A DNA stretch of 64,000 bases from Asaia bogorensis (lineage in GTDB: Bacteria; Pseudomonadota; Alphaproteobacteria; Acetobacterales; Acetobacteraceae), in NCBI GenBank assembly GCA_945869965.1, contig CAMBRC010000011.1:1-64000 (forward strand), written 5' to 3'. Under the pieces are notes generated by a model. That model searched no databases. It worked only from the letters and a program-made list of their open reading frames with translations, and was not told the DNA's origin. Made by a program: the position numbers and the translations under genes. Each line of letters starts with the position of its first letter. The first letter of the stretch is position 1. Of the stretch, positions 1 through 7,374 are shown piece by piece.

Positions 1-405
1 CATCATGGCAAGGGCACGCAGTTTCGCCCTCAACATCTTGCGGAAAAATCACGTAACGAATGTCGCGAAGGCACTCTGGAACGGCGCGCTCAGCCTCGAT
101 CACATCTTGGCATACAAGGAAATCTAATCAGCGTTGAACAACCCTGGACTGAGGCCGCCTCAATAGACTACAACACACGAGATCCAATTCAAGAACTTAT
201 AGACAAAAAATCTATCTTATTCGACAAGTATATCGCACACTCGGATGAGTGCTGGCTTTTGATTGTGGCGGATTCATTTCGAGAATCTGGGAGTTATCGA
301 TTGTTACTTAGTGACATCGATCATCTCTATCACTCCCTCTTCGCGAGGACGTATTTTTTAGATTTTGGGCTGGGACGGCTACATCTCCTGTCTACTTACG
401 TATAA
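1..405 (+). CDS. C-terminal part of an unrecognised protein, cut by the window edge
   Basis: An open frame enters from the left edge and ends with TAA at 403-405, giving 134 visible residues; the start lies outside the window. The C-terminal half reads like a folded protein (DECWLLIVADSF, then YRLLLSDIDHLYHSLF and a GRLHLLS tail). I remember DECWLLIVAD-type motifs from uncharacterised proteins but cannot assign a function. Base composition is clearly more A+T-rich than the rest of the window and codon choice is less biased (for example TTA, ATA and AGA-type codons), which suggests acquired DNA. It is followed by the broken DUF29 gene, so this edge looks like decayed accessory sequence. Confidence 0.6.
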   Translation, partial: HHGKGTQFRPQHLAEKSRNECREGTLERRAQPRSHLGIQGNLISVEQPWTEAASIDYNTRDPIQELIDKKSILFDKYIAHSDECWLLIVADSFRESGSYRLLLSDIDHLYHSLFARTYFLDFGLGRLHLLSTYV

Positions 406-517
406 TTTTCATCTTTCTTGATCCGCTCATCTGAACTCACCGATCTTGCGTCGGCGACGGTGCGCACTCTGTGACGTGCGCGGTCATTCGCCTTCCGGCT
501 CGCCTTGGCGCGTCGCC

Positions 518-567
518 GCAACGATGCAGCCTATGGCGCCATCTCTTGCCATAGGCTGCATCGTTGC
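518..567. repeat. Perfect 20-bp hairpin palindrome
   Basis: Positions 518-537 are exactly complementary to 548-567, with a 10-base loop (538-547). It lies just downstream of the end of the DUF29 pseudogene, which runs leftwards and stops at 579. It has no T-tract, so it looks more like a REP-type or IS-derived palindrome than a simple terminator. Confidence 0.7.
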
Positions 568-578
568 ATCTGGTCACT

Positions 579-1013
579 CTACGCGCTTGCCGGCACGAAT
601 AGGTTGTCAAGCAAGACCGGGCATGCCGACGCCGTCCGCTGTGGCGGCAGGCCGTCCATGATGGTTGGCATGGCTTCCAGCGCATCGGCGTAGAGGCCGG
701 GCAGGTCCAGTTTCTGGCGCATCGCGGGAACGAAGCGGCGGCGGGCTTGGGCGATGAAGCCGCGGGATTCGGCCAGCCAGTTTTCGGTGTCGCCGCTGTC
801 GGGCCAGGCTTCGGCTTTGAGGCGGTGGAGGAGGACTTAGAACAGCAGGGATTCCACGGCGTGCAGTTCGCTGTGGCCAACGCTTTCGATTTCTTTGGCG
901 CTGTTGGGCCAGTCCAGGTCGGCTTCGTTGACCAGTTCGCCGGCGGCGCGGCGGCGCAGCAGGGTGGATTGGTGTTCGCTCCAGAGCAGCAGGTCGGTGT
1001 CGTAGTTGGTCAT
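579..1013 (-). pseudogene. DUF29-family gene interrupted by an internal stop codon
   Basis: Reading from ATG at 1013 to TAG at 579 gives 144 codons with one internal TAA (codon 59, bases 839-837). The two halves join into a typical DUF29 protein: N-terminus MTNYDTDLLLWSEHQ, then LLRRRAAGELVNEADLDWPN, a central HSELHAVESLLF segment, and after the stop LLHRLKAEAWPDSGD and a W-x(9)-ARRRF tail. In DUF29 proteins the residue at the stop is often Gln, so a CAA-to-TAA mutation is the simplest explanation. The function of DUF29 is unknown and the family is common in cyanobacteria and Acetobacteraceae. A sequencing error cannot be excluded. Confidence 0.75.
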
Positions 1014-1445
1014 CCGCGGGCATCCCGCGACGGGCGGGGAGAATCCACTGGGTGGGGTTGGTTGTCCAGTGAATTGCGCGTTTGCCGGTTCGCGGCGGCT
1101 GATGTGTTGGACAAGAAAGCTTGGATCCTTCGTTGCACTCAGGATGACGGTGAGGGGGGGGTGGTTACTTGGGGTTGTTGTTGCGGGAGCCCCCCTCCGG
1201 CTCCCCCCGTGGAGGACGGGGGGAGAGAAGTGCTTGGTGGATGAAGTTTTTTTGCTTCTTTTTGTTCACAAAAAGAAGTCTTCTCTTGCACAATACTATT
1301 CGCCAATAAACGTGAATGACATGCTCAGCAGGCCGGCAGCAGTGTTCGGGCATCGAGCAAGCGTGCCCCCCCTCCGGCTCCCCCCGCAAGCGGGAGGAGG
1401 GTAGCAAAGGGCGGCGGCAACGCGCTGCCGTTCTGGTTCGTCGCC
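1014..1445. other. 432-base gap with two C-rich repeats and one half T-rich hairpin element
   Basis: I see no gene here. The gap contains a dispersed stretch at about 1110-1150 of the common 'ggatccttcg...ctcaggatgacg' kind. It also holds a C-rich repeat at 1188-1231 coupled to a half hairpin element at 1241-1278, and a second copy of the C-rich repeat at 1364-1404. Confidence 0.6.
1188..1278. repeat. Composite intergenic repeat: C-rich module plus half T-rich hairpin element
   Basis: The C-rich module (CCCCCCTCCGGCTCCCCCC, with a GA-rich complementary arm) folds into a long hairpin. It is followed at 1241-1278 by the sequence GAAGTTTTTTTGC and an 11-bp inverted repeat of the type CTTCTTTTTGT/ACAAAAAGAAG. 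The same C-rich module recurs at 1364-1404 and inside the repeat at 40562-40735. The hairpin recurs at eight other places. Confidence 0.8.
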
Positions 1446-3035
1446 TCAGACCCGCCGGACGTTCCACATGAACGCGGCGCCGCCTTCGACCATTCCGGTG
1501 AGGTATTTGCGGTATGCGGTGCGGATTTGGAACTGGCCGCAGTGGATGAAGGGCACGGTTTCGAAGGCGCGGGCTTGGGCGGCGTTGGCGGCGGTGGCGC
1601 GGGCGGAGTCGGTGGTGGCGGTGGTCCAGTCGGCGGTGGATTGTTCGATTTGTTCGTCGCCGAACCAGCCGGCCCAGCCTTTGGCGCCGAGGCCGCGCAT
1701 GGCGAAGTGTTCGACGGGGGAGCCGAGGATCGAGGACGGGGCCCAGGTGTGGAAGATTGACCAGCCGCCTTTGTCCGTGGCTTCGCGGTTGGCGCGGCGG
1801 GCGACGAGGGTGGCCCAGTCCATGGCGGCGAATTCGACGTTCATGCCGAGGCGCTTGAGCAGGTCGGCGGTGACTTCGCCCATTGGGTGGATGGTGGGGA
1901 CGTCAGCGGGGCTGAGGACGACGACTTTGGCGCCGTCGTAGCCGGCGGCTTTGAGGGCGGCGCGGGCGGCGGCCAGGTCGGCGGGCATGAATTTGGTGCC
2001 GGTATCCGCCCCGTGCGGGGTGCTGCAGGGGAACATGGAGCGGCAGTTGTTGTAGGAGGTTGGGTCGCCGCCGGTCAGGGCCTGCATGTAGTCCTGTTGG
2101 CTGACAGCGAGCAGGGTGGCGCGGCGGATGGCCGGGTTGTTGAACGGCGCGTGCAGGTGGTTGAAGCGCATGATGCCGTTGAAGCCGGTGGGGTTGGCGT
2201 TGCCGATGGTGATTTGCGGGTGGGCGCGCAGGCTGGGGACCAGGTCGGGCTGGACTTGTTCGTACCAGTCGATTTCGCCGGAGCGCAGGGCGGCGGCGGC
2301 GGTGGCTTGTTCGGGCATGGCCTGCCATTCGACGCGTTCGAAATGGGCGATCTTGCCGCCCGAGGTCCAGTCGGCGGGGCCGCTGGCGGGGATGTAGTCC
2401 TTGTTGCGGGCGTATACGGCGCGCTGGCCGGGGATGAATTCTTCCTTCACGAAGCGGTAGGGGCCGCTGCCGATGGATTCGGTGATCTGGGTGAAGGGGT
2501 CGATCTTGGCGAGGTGCTCGGGGATGATGAAGGGGATCGAGGCGCTGCCGCGGGCGATGGCTTCGAGGAAGATGGGGATGGGCTGGGTCAGCTTGATGCG
2601 CAGGGTGCGGTCGTTGGCGACGCCCCAGTCTTCGACGAACTTGGCCACGGTCTGGCCGAAGGTTTCGCGGCCGGCCCAGCGCTTGAGGCTTTGGATGGCG
2701 TCCTGGGCGCGGACGGGTTCGCCGTTATGGAATTTCAGGCCCTCGCGCAGCTTGATGACGTAGGTGCGGCCATTGTCCTCGACGGTGTGGCCCTCGGCCA
2801 TTTGGGGGGTGATTTCGCGCTTGCCGGTGAAGCCGAAGAGGGTGTCGTAGGCGGCGTAACCGTGGTTGGTGGTGACCAGGGAGGTGTTGAAGACGGTGTC
2901 GATGGAGGACAGGGCGGTGAGTGGGGCGACGCGAAGGGTTCGCTCGCGGGCGGATTGGGCGAAGACGGCGGGGGCGCCGAGGCTCGCTGTGGCGGTCACG
3001 GCGGCGGCGGCGCGCAGAACGTCGCGTCGTTTCAT
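1446..3035 (-). CDS. ABC transporter substrate-binding protein, peptide/nickel (SBP family 5)
   Basis: This 529-residue periplasmic protein would bind a peptide or similar solute for import. The start ATG at 3035 follows a GGGGGGA ribosome site. The N-terminus, MKRRDVLRAAAAVTATASL ending in AVFAQ, is a Tat-type signal (RRDVLR). Family 5 features follow: LRVAPLTALSSIDT, the YDTLFGF segment, GLKFHNGEPVRAQDAIQSLKRW around residues 100-140, IGSGPYRF, and a C-terminal FNRTAYR-like ending. No permease or ATPase gene lies beside it, so it is an orphan binding protein that probably uses components encoded elsewhere. Acetobacteraceae often carry many such orphan binding proteins. Confidence 0.9.
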   Translation of the reverse strand: MKRRDVLRAAAAVTATASLGAPAVFAQSARERTLRVAPLTALSSIDTVFNTSLVTTNHGYAAYDTLFGFTGKREITPQMAEGHTVEDNGRTYVIKLREGLKFHNGEPVRAQDAIQSLKRWAGRETFGQTVAKFVEDWGVANDRTLRIKLTQPIPIFLEAIARGSASIPFIIPEHLAKIDPFTQITESIGSGPYRFVKEEFIPGQRAVYARNKDYIPASGPADWTSGGKIAHFERVEWQAMPEQATAAAALRSGEIDWYEQVQPDLVPSLRAHPQITIGNANPTGFNGIMRFNHLHAPFNNPAIRRATLLAVSQQDYMQALTGGDPTSYNNCRSMFPCSTPHGADTGTKFMPADLAAARAALKAAGYDGAKVVVLSPADVPTIHPMGEVTADLLKRLGMNVEFAAMDWATLVARRANREATDKGGWSIFHTWAPSSILGSPVEHFAMRGLGAKGWAGWFGDEQIEQSTADWTTATTDSARATAANAAQARAFETVPFIHCGQFQIRTAYRKYLTGMVEGGAAFMWNVRRV

Positions 3036-3449
3036 GGTTCGAGTCCCCCCAGTGTTTCGTCGGCGCCTTTGCACCGTTGGATGGTAGTTTGGTGGGGCGG
3101 ACAGCGCTGCACAAGTGCCTGCCGGCAATGAGTGACCGGGGTCATGAAGGTTCGGCCTGTCGGGCGGCAGCGTGCTTGGCACGACACGGCTGCGGGGCGG
3201 CGCTTCGGTACTATGCCAACCGGCGAGGTGATTGACCCGTGCAGGCAATGGCAAAGTCGAAAGAGAGGGTAAGGCAAGAGTTCTTTTTTGAAAAAAAGAA
3301 CCAAAAAACTTTTATCCGTTGCGCTTCGCCCCGATATGGAAATTACGAAGCCAATGGATAGAAGTTTTTGCTTCTTTTTTCAAAAAGAAGTGCTTTCTTC
3401 CCTGACCACGTGACCCCGAGGAACAGTCTATGATTTCGGCGCTGGAGTC
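3036..3449. other. 414-base gap holding the upstream region of the binding-protein gene and a paired hairpin repeat
   Basis: The part nearest 3035 is presumed promoter and leader sequence for the leftward gene. A paired T-rich hairpin repeat fills 3279-3391. I see no credible gene. Confidence 0.6.
3279..3391. repeat. Paired T-rich hairpin element (mixed types)
   Basis: The left hairpin, 3280-3301, is of the GTTCTTTTTT/AAAAAAGAAC type followed by CAAAAAACTTTTATCCG. The right hairpin, 3371-3390, is of the CTTCTTTTTT/AAAAAGAAG type preceded by GGATAGAAGTTTTTG. The two halves face each other around a variable core of roughly 40 bases. This copy lies between the promoter region of the binding-protein gene and the 3' end of the YihY-family gene. 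Confidence 0.85.
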
Positions 3450-4352
3450 TTACGTGCTGGTCGCGCCCTTTTCCAATGCCGAGTTCAGTTCGGCGCCGAG
3501 CAGGACTACGTAGGTGGAGACCCAGAACCACAGCATGATGGCGGCGACGGCGGCGAGCGGGCCGTAGACGGCGTCGAAGCTGGCGAGGTCGGTGGCGTAG
3601 CGGGTGAAGAGGGTGCTGGCGACGAGCCAGAGCATGGTGGACAGGATGGCGCCTGGCAGGATCCGGCGGCGGTGGTTGCGCGCCCGCGAGGGGCCGGCGG
3701 CGTAGAGAAAGGCCAGCGAGGCGAGGACGAACAGGACCAGGGTAACGACGCCCGCCCAATGGACCAGTTCGGCGGTGCCGGTGGGGAGGTGCAGGAAGTC
3801 GATCAGGTTGGGCAGTGCGACCAGGACGGCGACGGTGGCGATGGCGCCGAGGATGGCGGCCGCGGTCATGGCCACTCCGGTGGCCTGGAAACCCAGCGTG
3901 GAGCGGCGCTCAGTTTCGTCATAGGCGAGGTTGAGGGCGGCGATCATCGATTTGGTGCCGGCCGAGGCGCTCCATAGCGTGATGGCCGCGGCCAAAGCGA
4001 GGTTCCAGCCCAGGGTGGCCGTGGGGCGGGCGACGAGGTCTTGGACCTGGCGGCCGATCAGGCTGTAGGCGTCCGGCGGCAGCAGGCCCTCGAGCAGCTC
4101 CATCTGCTGGGCGACGCTGATGGGATCGGAGAGCAGGCCATAGGTGGAGACCAGCATGGTGAGCGCGGGAAACAGCGCCAGGGTGGCGTAAAAGGCGCAG
4201 CCGGCGGCGGCCAGGTCGGTGCGGTGGCTTTGGATCCGCCAGAAGGCGCGGATGAGCGCGGTCCGCCAGATGCGGGGGCCGGGTTGGCTGGGCTGTAAAG
4301 CGTTGCGGGTCAACGGAATGTCCGATCGCGGCTTCTGCTGCCCACCCAGCAC
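3450..4352 (-). CDS. YihY/BrkB-family inner-membrane protein
   Basis: This 300-residue polytopic protein is read from a GTG at 4352; the exact start is uncertain. It has about six hydrophobic segments. The conserved early motif is AAGCAFYATLALFPALTMLVSTYGL. Later come GWNLALAAAITLWSASAGTKSMIAALNLAYDE, which is the family hallmark, and a C-terminal FDAVYGPLAAVAAIMLWFWVSTYVVLLGAELN. The family was once annotated as ribonuclease BN, but its members are membrane proteins of uncertain role. It stands alone and is divergent from the ornithine decarboxylase gene. Confidence 0.9.
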   Translation of the reverse strand: MLGGQQKPRSDIPLTRNALQPSQPGPRIWRTALIRAFWRIQSHRTDLAAAGCAFYATLALFPALTMLVSTYGLLSDPISVAQQMELLEGLLPPDAYSLIGRQVQDLVARPTATLGWNLALAAAITLWSASAGTKSMIAALNLAYDETERRSTLGFQATGVAMTAAAILGAIATVAVLVALPNLIDFLHLPTGTAELVHWAGVVTLVLFVLASLAFLYAAGPSRARNHRRRILPGAILSTMLWLVASTLFTRYATDLASFDAVYGPLAAVAAIMLWFWVSTYVVLLGAELNSALEKGATST

Positions 4353-4672
4353 ATGCTGCCATGCAGCACCAGGGGGGAAGGGGTCAAAAAAATCACTTGC
4401 GCCGGGGGGTGGGGGGTCCTATTTGCCCCCTCACGCAGCAACGCACGTGCCTCTGGCCCGACTTGTTCAGCGCTGCCCTTCCCGGCGGTTTCCGGGGCGG
4501 GTTCGTGGTGAACGCCCTAGGGTTACGTAACGACGTCAAGCGTTCTGGCACTCCGGGTCCCGACGCAGGGTTTTGCGCACGGGCCAATCCGTCTGGTCGC
4601 TGGTTCGTTCGACCGTTTTGTAACCTACGCTCATCGCCTGGAAAGGTGAGCGGCAACTGGGGGTACCGCGCG
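4353..4672. other. Divergent control region between the YihY gene and ornithine decarboxylase
   Basis: This 320-base stretch carries no convincing gene. Its right part (about 4520-4672) is the candidate structured leader of the decarboxylase, described separately. The left part contains G-rich runs (around 4400-4420) and presumably the promoters of both genes, although I cannot place -35/-10 boxes with confidence. Confidence 0.5.
4520..4672 (+). ncRNA. Candidate speF-type leader RNA upstream of ornithine decarboxylase
   Basis: The leader just before the decarboxylase start has conserved-looking structure. An 8-bp stem, CGCTCATC/GGTGAGCG, at about 4628-4653 is followed directly by GCAACTGGGGGTACCGC, whose CGG/CCG arms enclose the GGGGG ribosome-binding site, and the ATG comes a few bases later. 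Further 5' there is room for a longer hairpin, around 4540-4615. Alphaproteobacterial ornithine decarboxylase genes are known to carry the conserved speF leader motif. From memory the 'AACTGGGG-TACCGC' end matches it, but I could not run a covariance search. If correct, polyamine-dependent control of translation is likely. Confidence 0.5.
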
Positions 4673-5815
4673 ATGAACATGAAAATCGCACGATTCCTGG
4701 CTGACCATCAGCCGGCAACGCCGTGCTTGGTGCTGGACGTCGATTGTGTGGAAAGCAATTTCCGCAGGATACGTGACGCCCTGCCCCTCGCACAGATCTA
4801 CTACGCGGTGAAGGCCAATCCGGCGCCGCAGATTCTGGACCGGCTGGTGAAGCTGGACAGCCGGTTCGATGCGGCGGGGATCGAGGAGATCGATGCCTGC
4901 ATTGCCGCGGGTGCGGCGCCGGCGGCGATCAGCTTTGGCAATACGATCAAGAAGGTTTCGGCGATCCGGCGCGCGCATGCGGCGGGGGTTGGGATGTTTG
5001 CGTTCGATTCCGACGAGGAGTTGGAGAAGCTGGCGGTGCATGCGCCGGGCGCGCGGGTGTATTGCCGGATCCTGGTCGAGAACGAGGGGGCGGACTGGCC
5101 GCTTTCGCGCAAGTTCGGCACGACGGTGGCGCATGCGCGGGCGTTGATGCTGCGGGCGGAATCGCTCGGGCTCGATGCGTTTGGGTTGTCGTTTCATGTT
5201 GGCAGCCAGCAGACGACGACGGGCAGCTATGAGGCGGCGATTGCCAAGGTGGCGATGCTGTTCACCGATCTGCGCGATGCCGGGGTCAACCTGCGCATGG
5301 TCAATCTCGGCGGCGGCTTCCCGGTGAAGTATCGCGACGAGGTGCCGGGGATCGATGCGTTCGCTGACGCCATTATGGGCGCGATGGTGGAGCATTTTGG
5401 CAATGCGCTGCCGGACATGCTGATCGAGCCGGGCCGTTCGGTGGTGGGCGATGCCGGAGTGGTGTCGGCCGAGGTGGTGCTGGTGTCGCGCAAGGGGGAT
5501 GATCCCGTGCGGTGGGTCTACCTGGACATCGGGCGCTTCGGCGGCCTGGCGGAGACCGAGGGCGAGTCGATTAAGTACCAGTTCACCACGCCGCATGATG
5601 CCCAGGCTTTGGAAACGGGGGAGATGGGGCCGGTGGCGATTGCCGGGCCGACCTGTGACGGGGCGGACATCATGTACGAGAAGAGCAACTACCGGCTGCC
5701 GCTGGCGCTGACCCATGGCGATCGGGTGGAGGTGCTGGCGACCGGGGCGTATGTGACGACGTATGCAAGCCAGCGGTTCAACGGGTTTGCGCCGTTGGCG
5801 GAGCATTATATCTAA
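4673..5815 (+). CDS. Ornithine/lysine decarboxylase, PLP fold type III
   Basis: This 380-residue enzyme decarboxylates ornithine to putrescine, possibly also lysine to cadaverine, in polyamine synthesis. It is the alanine-racemase-fold (eukaryotic-like) class. The PLP lysine is K47 in YYAVKANP. ISFGNTIKK, FHVGSQ, the phosphate-binding LGGGFP, IEPGR and the C-terminal GPTCDGAD are all visible; C328 there is the catalytic cysteine contributed to the partner subunit of the dimer. The start at 4673 (MNM) fits the family length. The ribosome site GGGGG lies inside the candidate leader structure, and longer upstream readings have no family match. The gene is followed by a paired hairpin repeat. Confidence 0.95.
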   Translation: MNMKIARFLADHQPATPCLVLDVDCVESNFRRIRDALPLAQIYYAVKANPAPQILDRLVKLDSRFDAAGIEEIDACIAAGAAPAAISFGNTIKKVSAIRRAHAAGVGMFAFDSDEELEKLAVHAPGARVYCRILVENEGADWPLSRKFGTTVAHARALMLRAESLGLDAFGLSFHVGSQQTTTGSYEAAIAKVAMLFTDLRDAGVNLRMVNLGGGFPVKYRDEVPGIDAFADAIMGAMVEHFGNALPDMLIEPGRSVVGDAGVVSAEVVLVSRKGDDPVRWVYLDIGRFGGLAETEGESIKYQFTTPHDAQALETGEMGPVAIAGPTCDGADIMYEKSNYRLPLALTHGDRVEVLATGAYVTTYASQRFNGFAPLAEHYI

Positions 5816-5826
5816 GTAAGGAAGGC

Positions 5827-5942
5827 CTTCTTTTTCTGAAAAAAAAGAAGCAAAAAGACTTCATCCACTTGCACTGCGCTCCCTCGTTGGGGCACGGCGC
5901 AAGTGGATGGAAGTTTTTTGGTTCTTTTTTTCAAAAAAGAAC
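5827..5942. repeat. Paired T-rich hairpin element (mixed types)
   Basis: The left hairpin, 5827-5850, uses CTTC/GAAG ends; the right hairpin, 5921-5942, uses GTTC/GAAC ends. They face each other across a core that is itself partly complementary (ATCCACTTGC against GCAAGTGGAT). The element lies directly downstream of the decarboxylase stop and may terminate its transcript. Confidence 0.85.
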
Positions 5943-6019
5943 TTCTGCCTTCCCACATCTAGCCGCCTTCGCGCGCGCCCTGTAGATTGCCGCACGCTGG
6001 CACCGCAAGGATGTAACCG

Positions 6020-7261
6020 ATGGACGACGCGACCAACACCACCGCGCCGAAAGGCAAGGGACTTGCGGCTTCCCCCGGTGCGCTCGCCGGGCTGCGGGTG
6101 ATCGACCTGACCCGCGTGCTGGGCGGGCCTTACTGCACGATGATCCTGTCCGATCACGGCGCCGATGTGATCAAGATCGAGCCGCCGCAGGGCGACGAGG
6201 TGCGCGACTGGGGCCCCCCGTTCCTGGGGGACGACGCCAGCTATTTCATCGGGGTGAATCGGAACAAGCGGTCGATCGCGCTGGATGTTTCCAAGCCGGC
6301 TGGGCGCGCGATCCTGCTGCGGATGCTGGAGACGGCCGATATCCTGGTGGAGAATTTCAAGCCGGGTGGGATGGAGAAATGGGGGCTGGGGTATGAGCGC
6401 GACCTGGCGCCGAAGTTTCCGCGGCTGATCCATTGCCGGGTTTCGGGGTTTGGCGGGCATGGACCGCTTGGCGGGTTGCCGGGGTACGACGCCATTTTGC
6501 AGGCGATGACTGGGTTGATGAGCATTAATGGCGATCCGACGACGGGGCCGATGCGGATGGGGACGCCGATTGTTGACCTGGCGACCGGGTTGTACTCGGT
6601 GATCGCGATCACAATGGCGTTGCATGAGCGTAATACTTCGGGGCTGGGACAGTACCTGGACATGACGCTGCATGATTGCGGGATGGCGTTGCTGCATCCG
6701 CAGGCGGCGAATTTCTTTCTCAATGGCAAGCGGCCGATGCCGATGGGGAACCCGCATCCGAACTTGGCGCCGTATGAGAAGTATCAGACGCGGACTGGCG
6801 AGATATTCATTGCGTCGGGCAATGACGGGCAGTTTCGAAAAATGTGCGAGGCGTTGGGACGGCCGGAAATGGGCAGCGATCCGCGCTTTGTGAAAAATGC
6901 CGACCGGTTGGCCAATCGGCCGGCGATGATCGAATTGTTCCAGGCGGCGTTGGCGGAGACGGATGGACACGAGTTGTGCCTGCGGCTGTTGAACATGGGG
7001 CTGCCGGCGGGGCCGGTGCTGCCGGTGGATGAGTCCATGGTGGCGCCGCATACCGAGGCGCGGGCGATGGTCACGGAGCTGGACGGGTATCGGGGGCTGG
7101 GGACACCGATCAAGATGTCGCGGACGCCCGGCGGGACGCGGGCGGTGCCGCCGCGGTTTGGGCAGCATGGCGAAGAGGTGTTGGCGCAGTTCGGGTATGG
7201 CGCCGAAGAGATCGCACAGTTGAAGGCGGATGGGGTGCTGTTTAGCGAGCGGAAGCGGTAA
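6020..7261 (+). CDS. CaiB/BaiF-family (type III) CoA-transferase
   Basis: This 413-residue cytoplasmic enzyme of the formyl-CoA/carnitine CoA-transferase family moves CoA between carboxylic acids; the substrate cannot be told. The N-terminus GLRVIDLTRVLGGPYCTMILSDHGADVIKIE is the classic family start. The catalytic aspartate is probably D157 in GYDAILQAMTGLMS. LDMTLHDCGMALL and the late GPVLPVDE follow the family order. The start ATG at 6020 is preceded by AAGGA. The gene is isolated between two hairpin repeats, so neighbours give no pathway hint. Confidence 0.93.
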   Translation: MDDATNTTAPKGKGLAASPGALAGLRVIDLTRVLGGPYCTMILSDHGADVIKIEPPQGDEVRDWGPPFLGDDASYFIGVNRNKRSIALDVSKPAGRAILLRMLETADILVENFKPGGMEKWGLGYERDLAPKFPRLIHCRVSGFGGHGPLGGLPGYDAILQAMTGLMSINGDPTTGPMRMGTPIVDLATGLYSVIAITMALHERNTSGLGQYLDMTLHDCGMALLHPQAANFFLNGKRPMPMGNPHPNLAPYEKYQTRTGEIFIASGNDGQFRKMCEALGRPEMGSDPRFVKNADRLANRPAMIELFQAALAETDGHELCLRLLNMGLPAGPVLPVDESMVAPHTEARAMVTELDGYRGLGTPIKMSRTPGGTRAVPPRFGQHGEEVLAQFGYGAEEIAQLKADGVLFSERKR

Positions 7262-7268
7262 GGAAAGC

Positions 7269-7366
7269 GTTCTTTTTTGAAAAAAAGAACCAAAAAACTT
7301 TTATCCATTTAGAATCGTCCTAAATGGATAAAAGTCTTTTTGCTTCTTTTTCTTCAGAAAAAGAAG
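7269..7366. repeat. Paired T-rich hairpin element between convergent genes
   Basis: The left hairpin, 7269-7290, has GTTC/GAAC ends; the right, 7343-7366, has CTTC/GAAG ends. The core again has complementary flanks (ATCCATTTAG and CTAAATGGAT). It sits between the convergent CoA-transferase and aminopeptidase genes, the position expected of a bidirectional terminator. Confidence 0.85.
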
Positions 7367-7374
7367 ATTCTTCC

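Noticed and set aside
1887..3131. 414-residue Gly/Val-rich reading on the + strand
   Set aside because: It is the antisense shadow of the peptide-binding protein gene, with low complexity and no domain.
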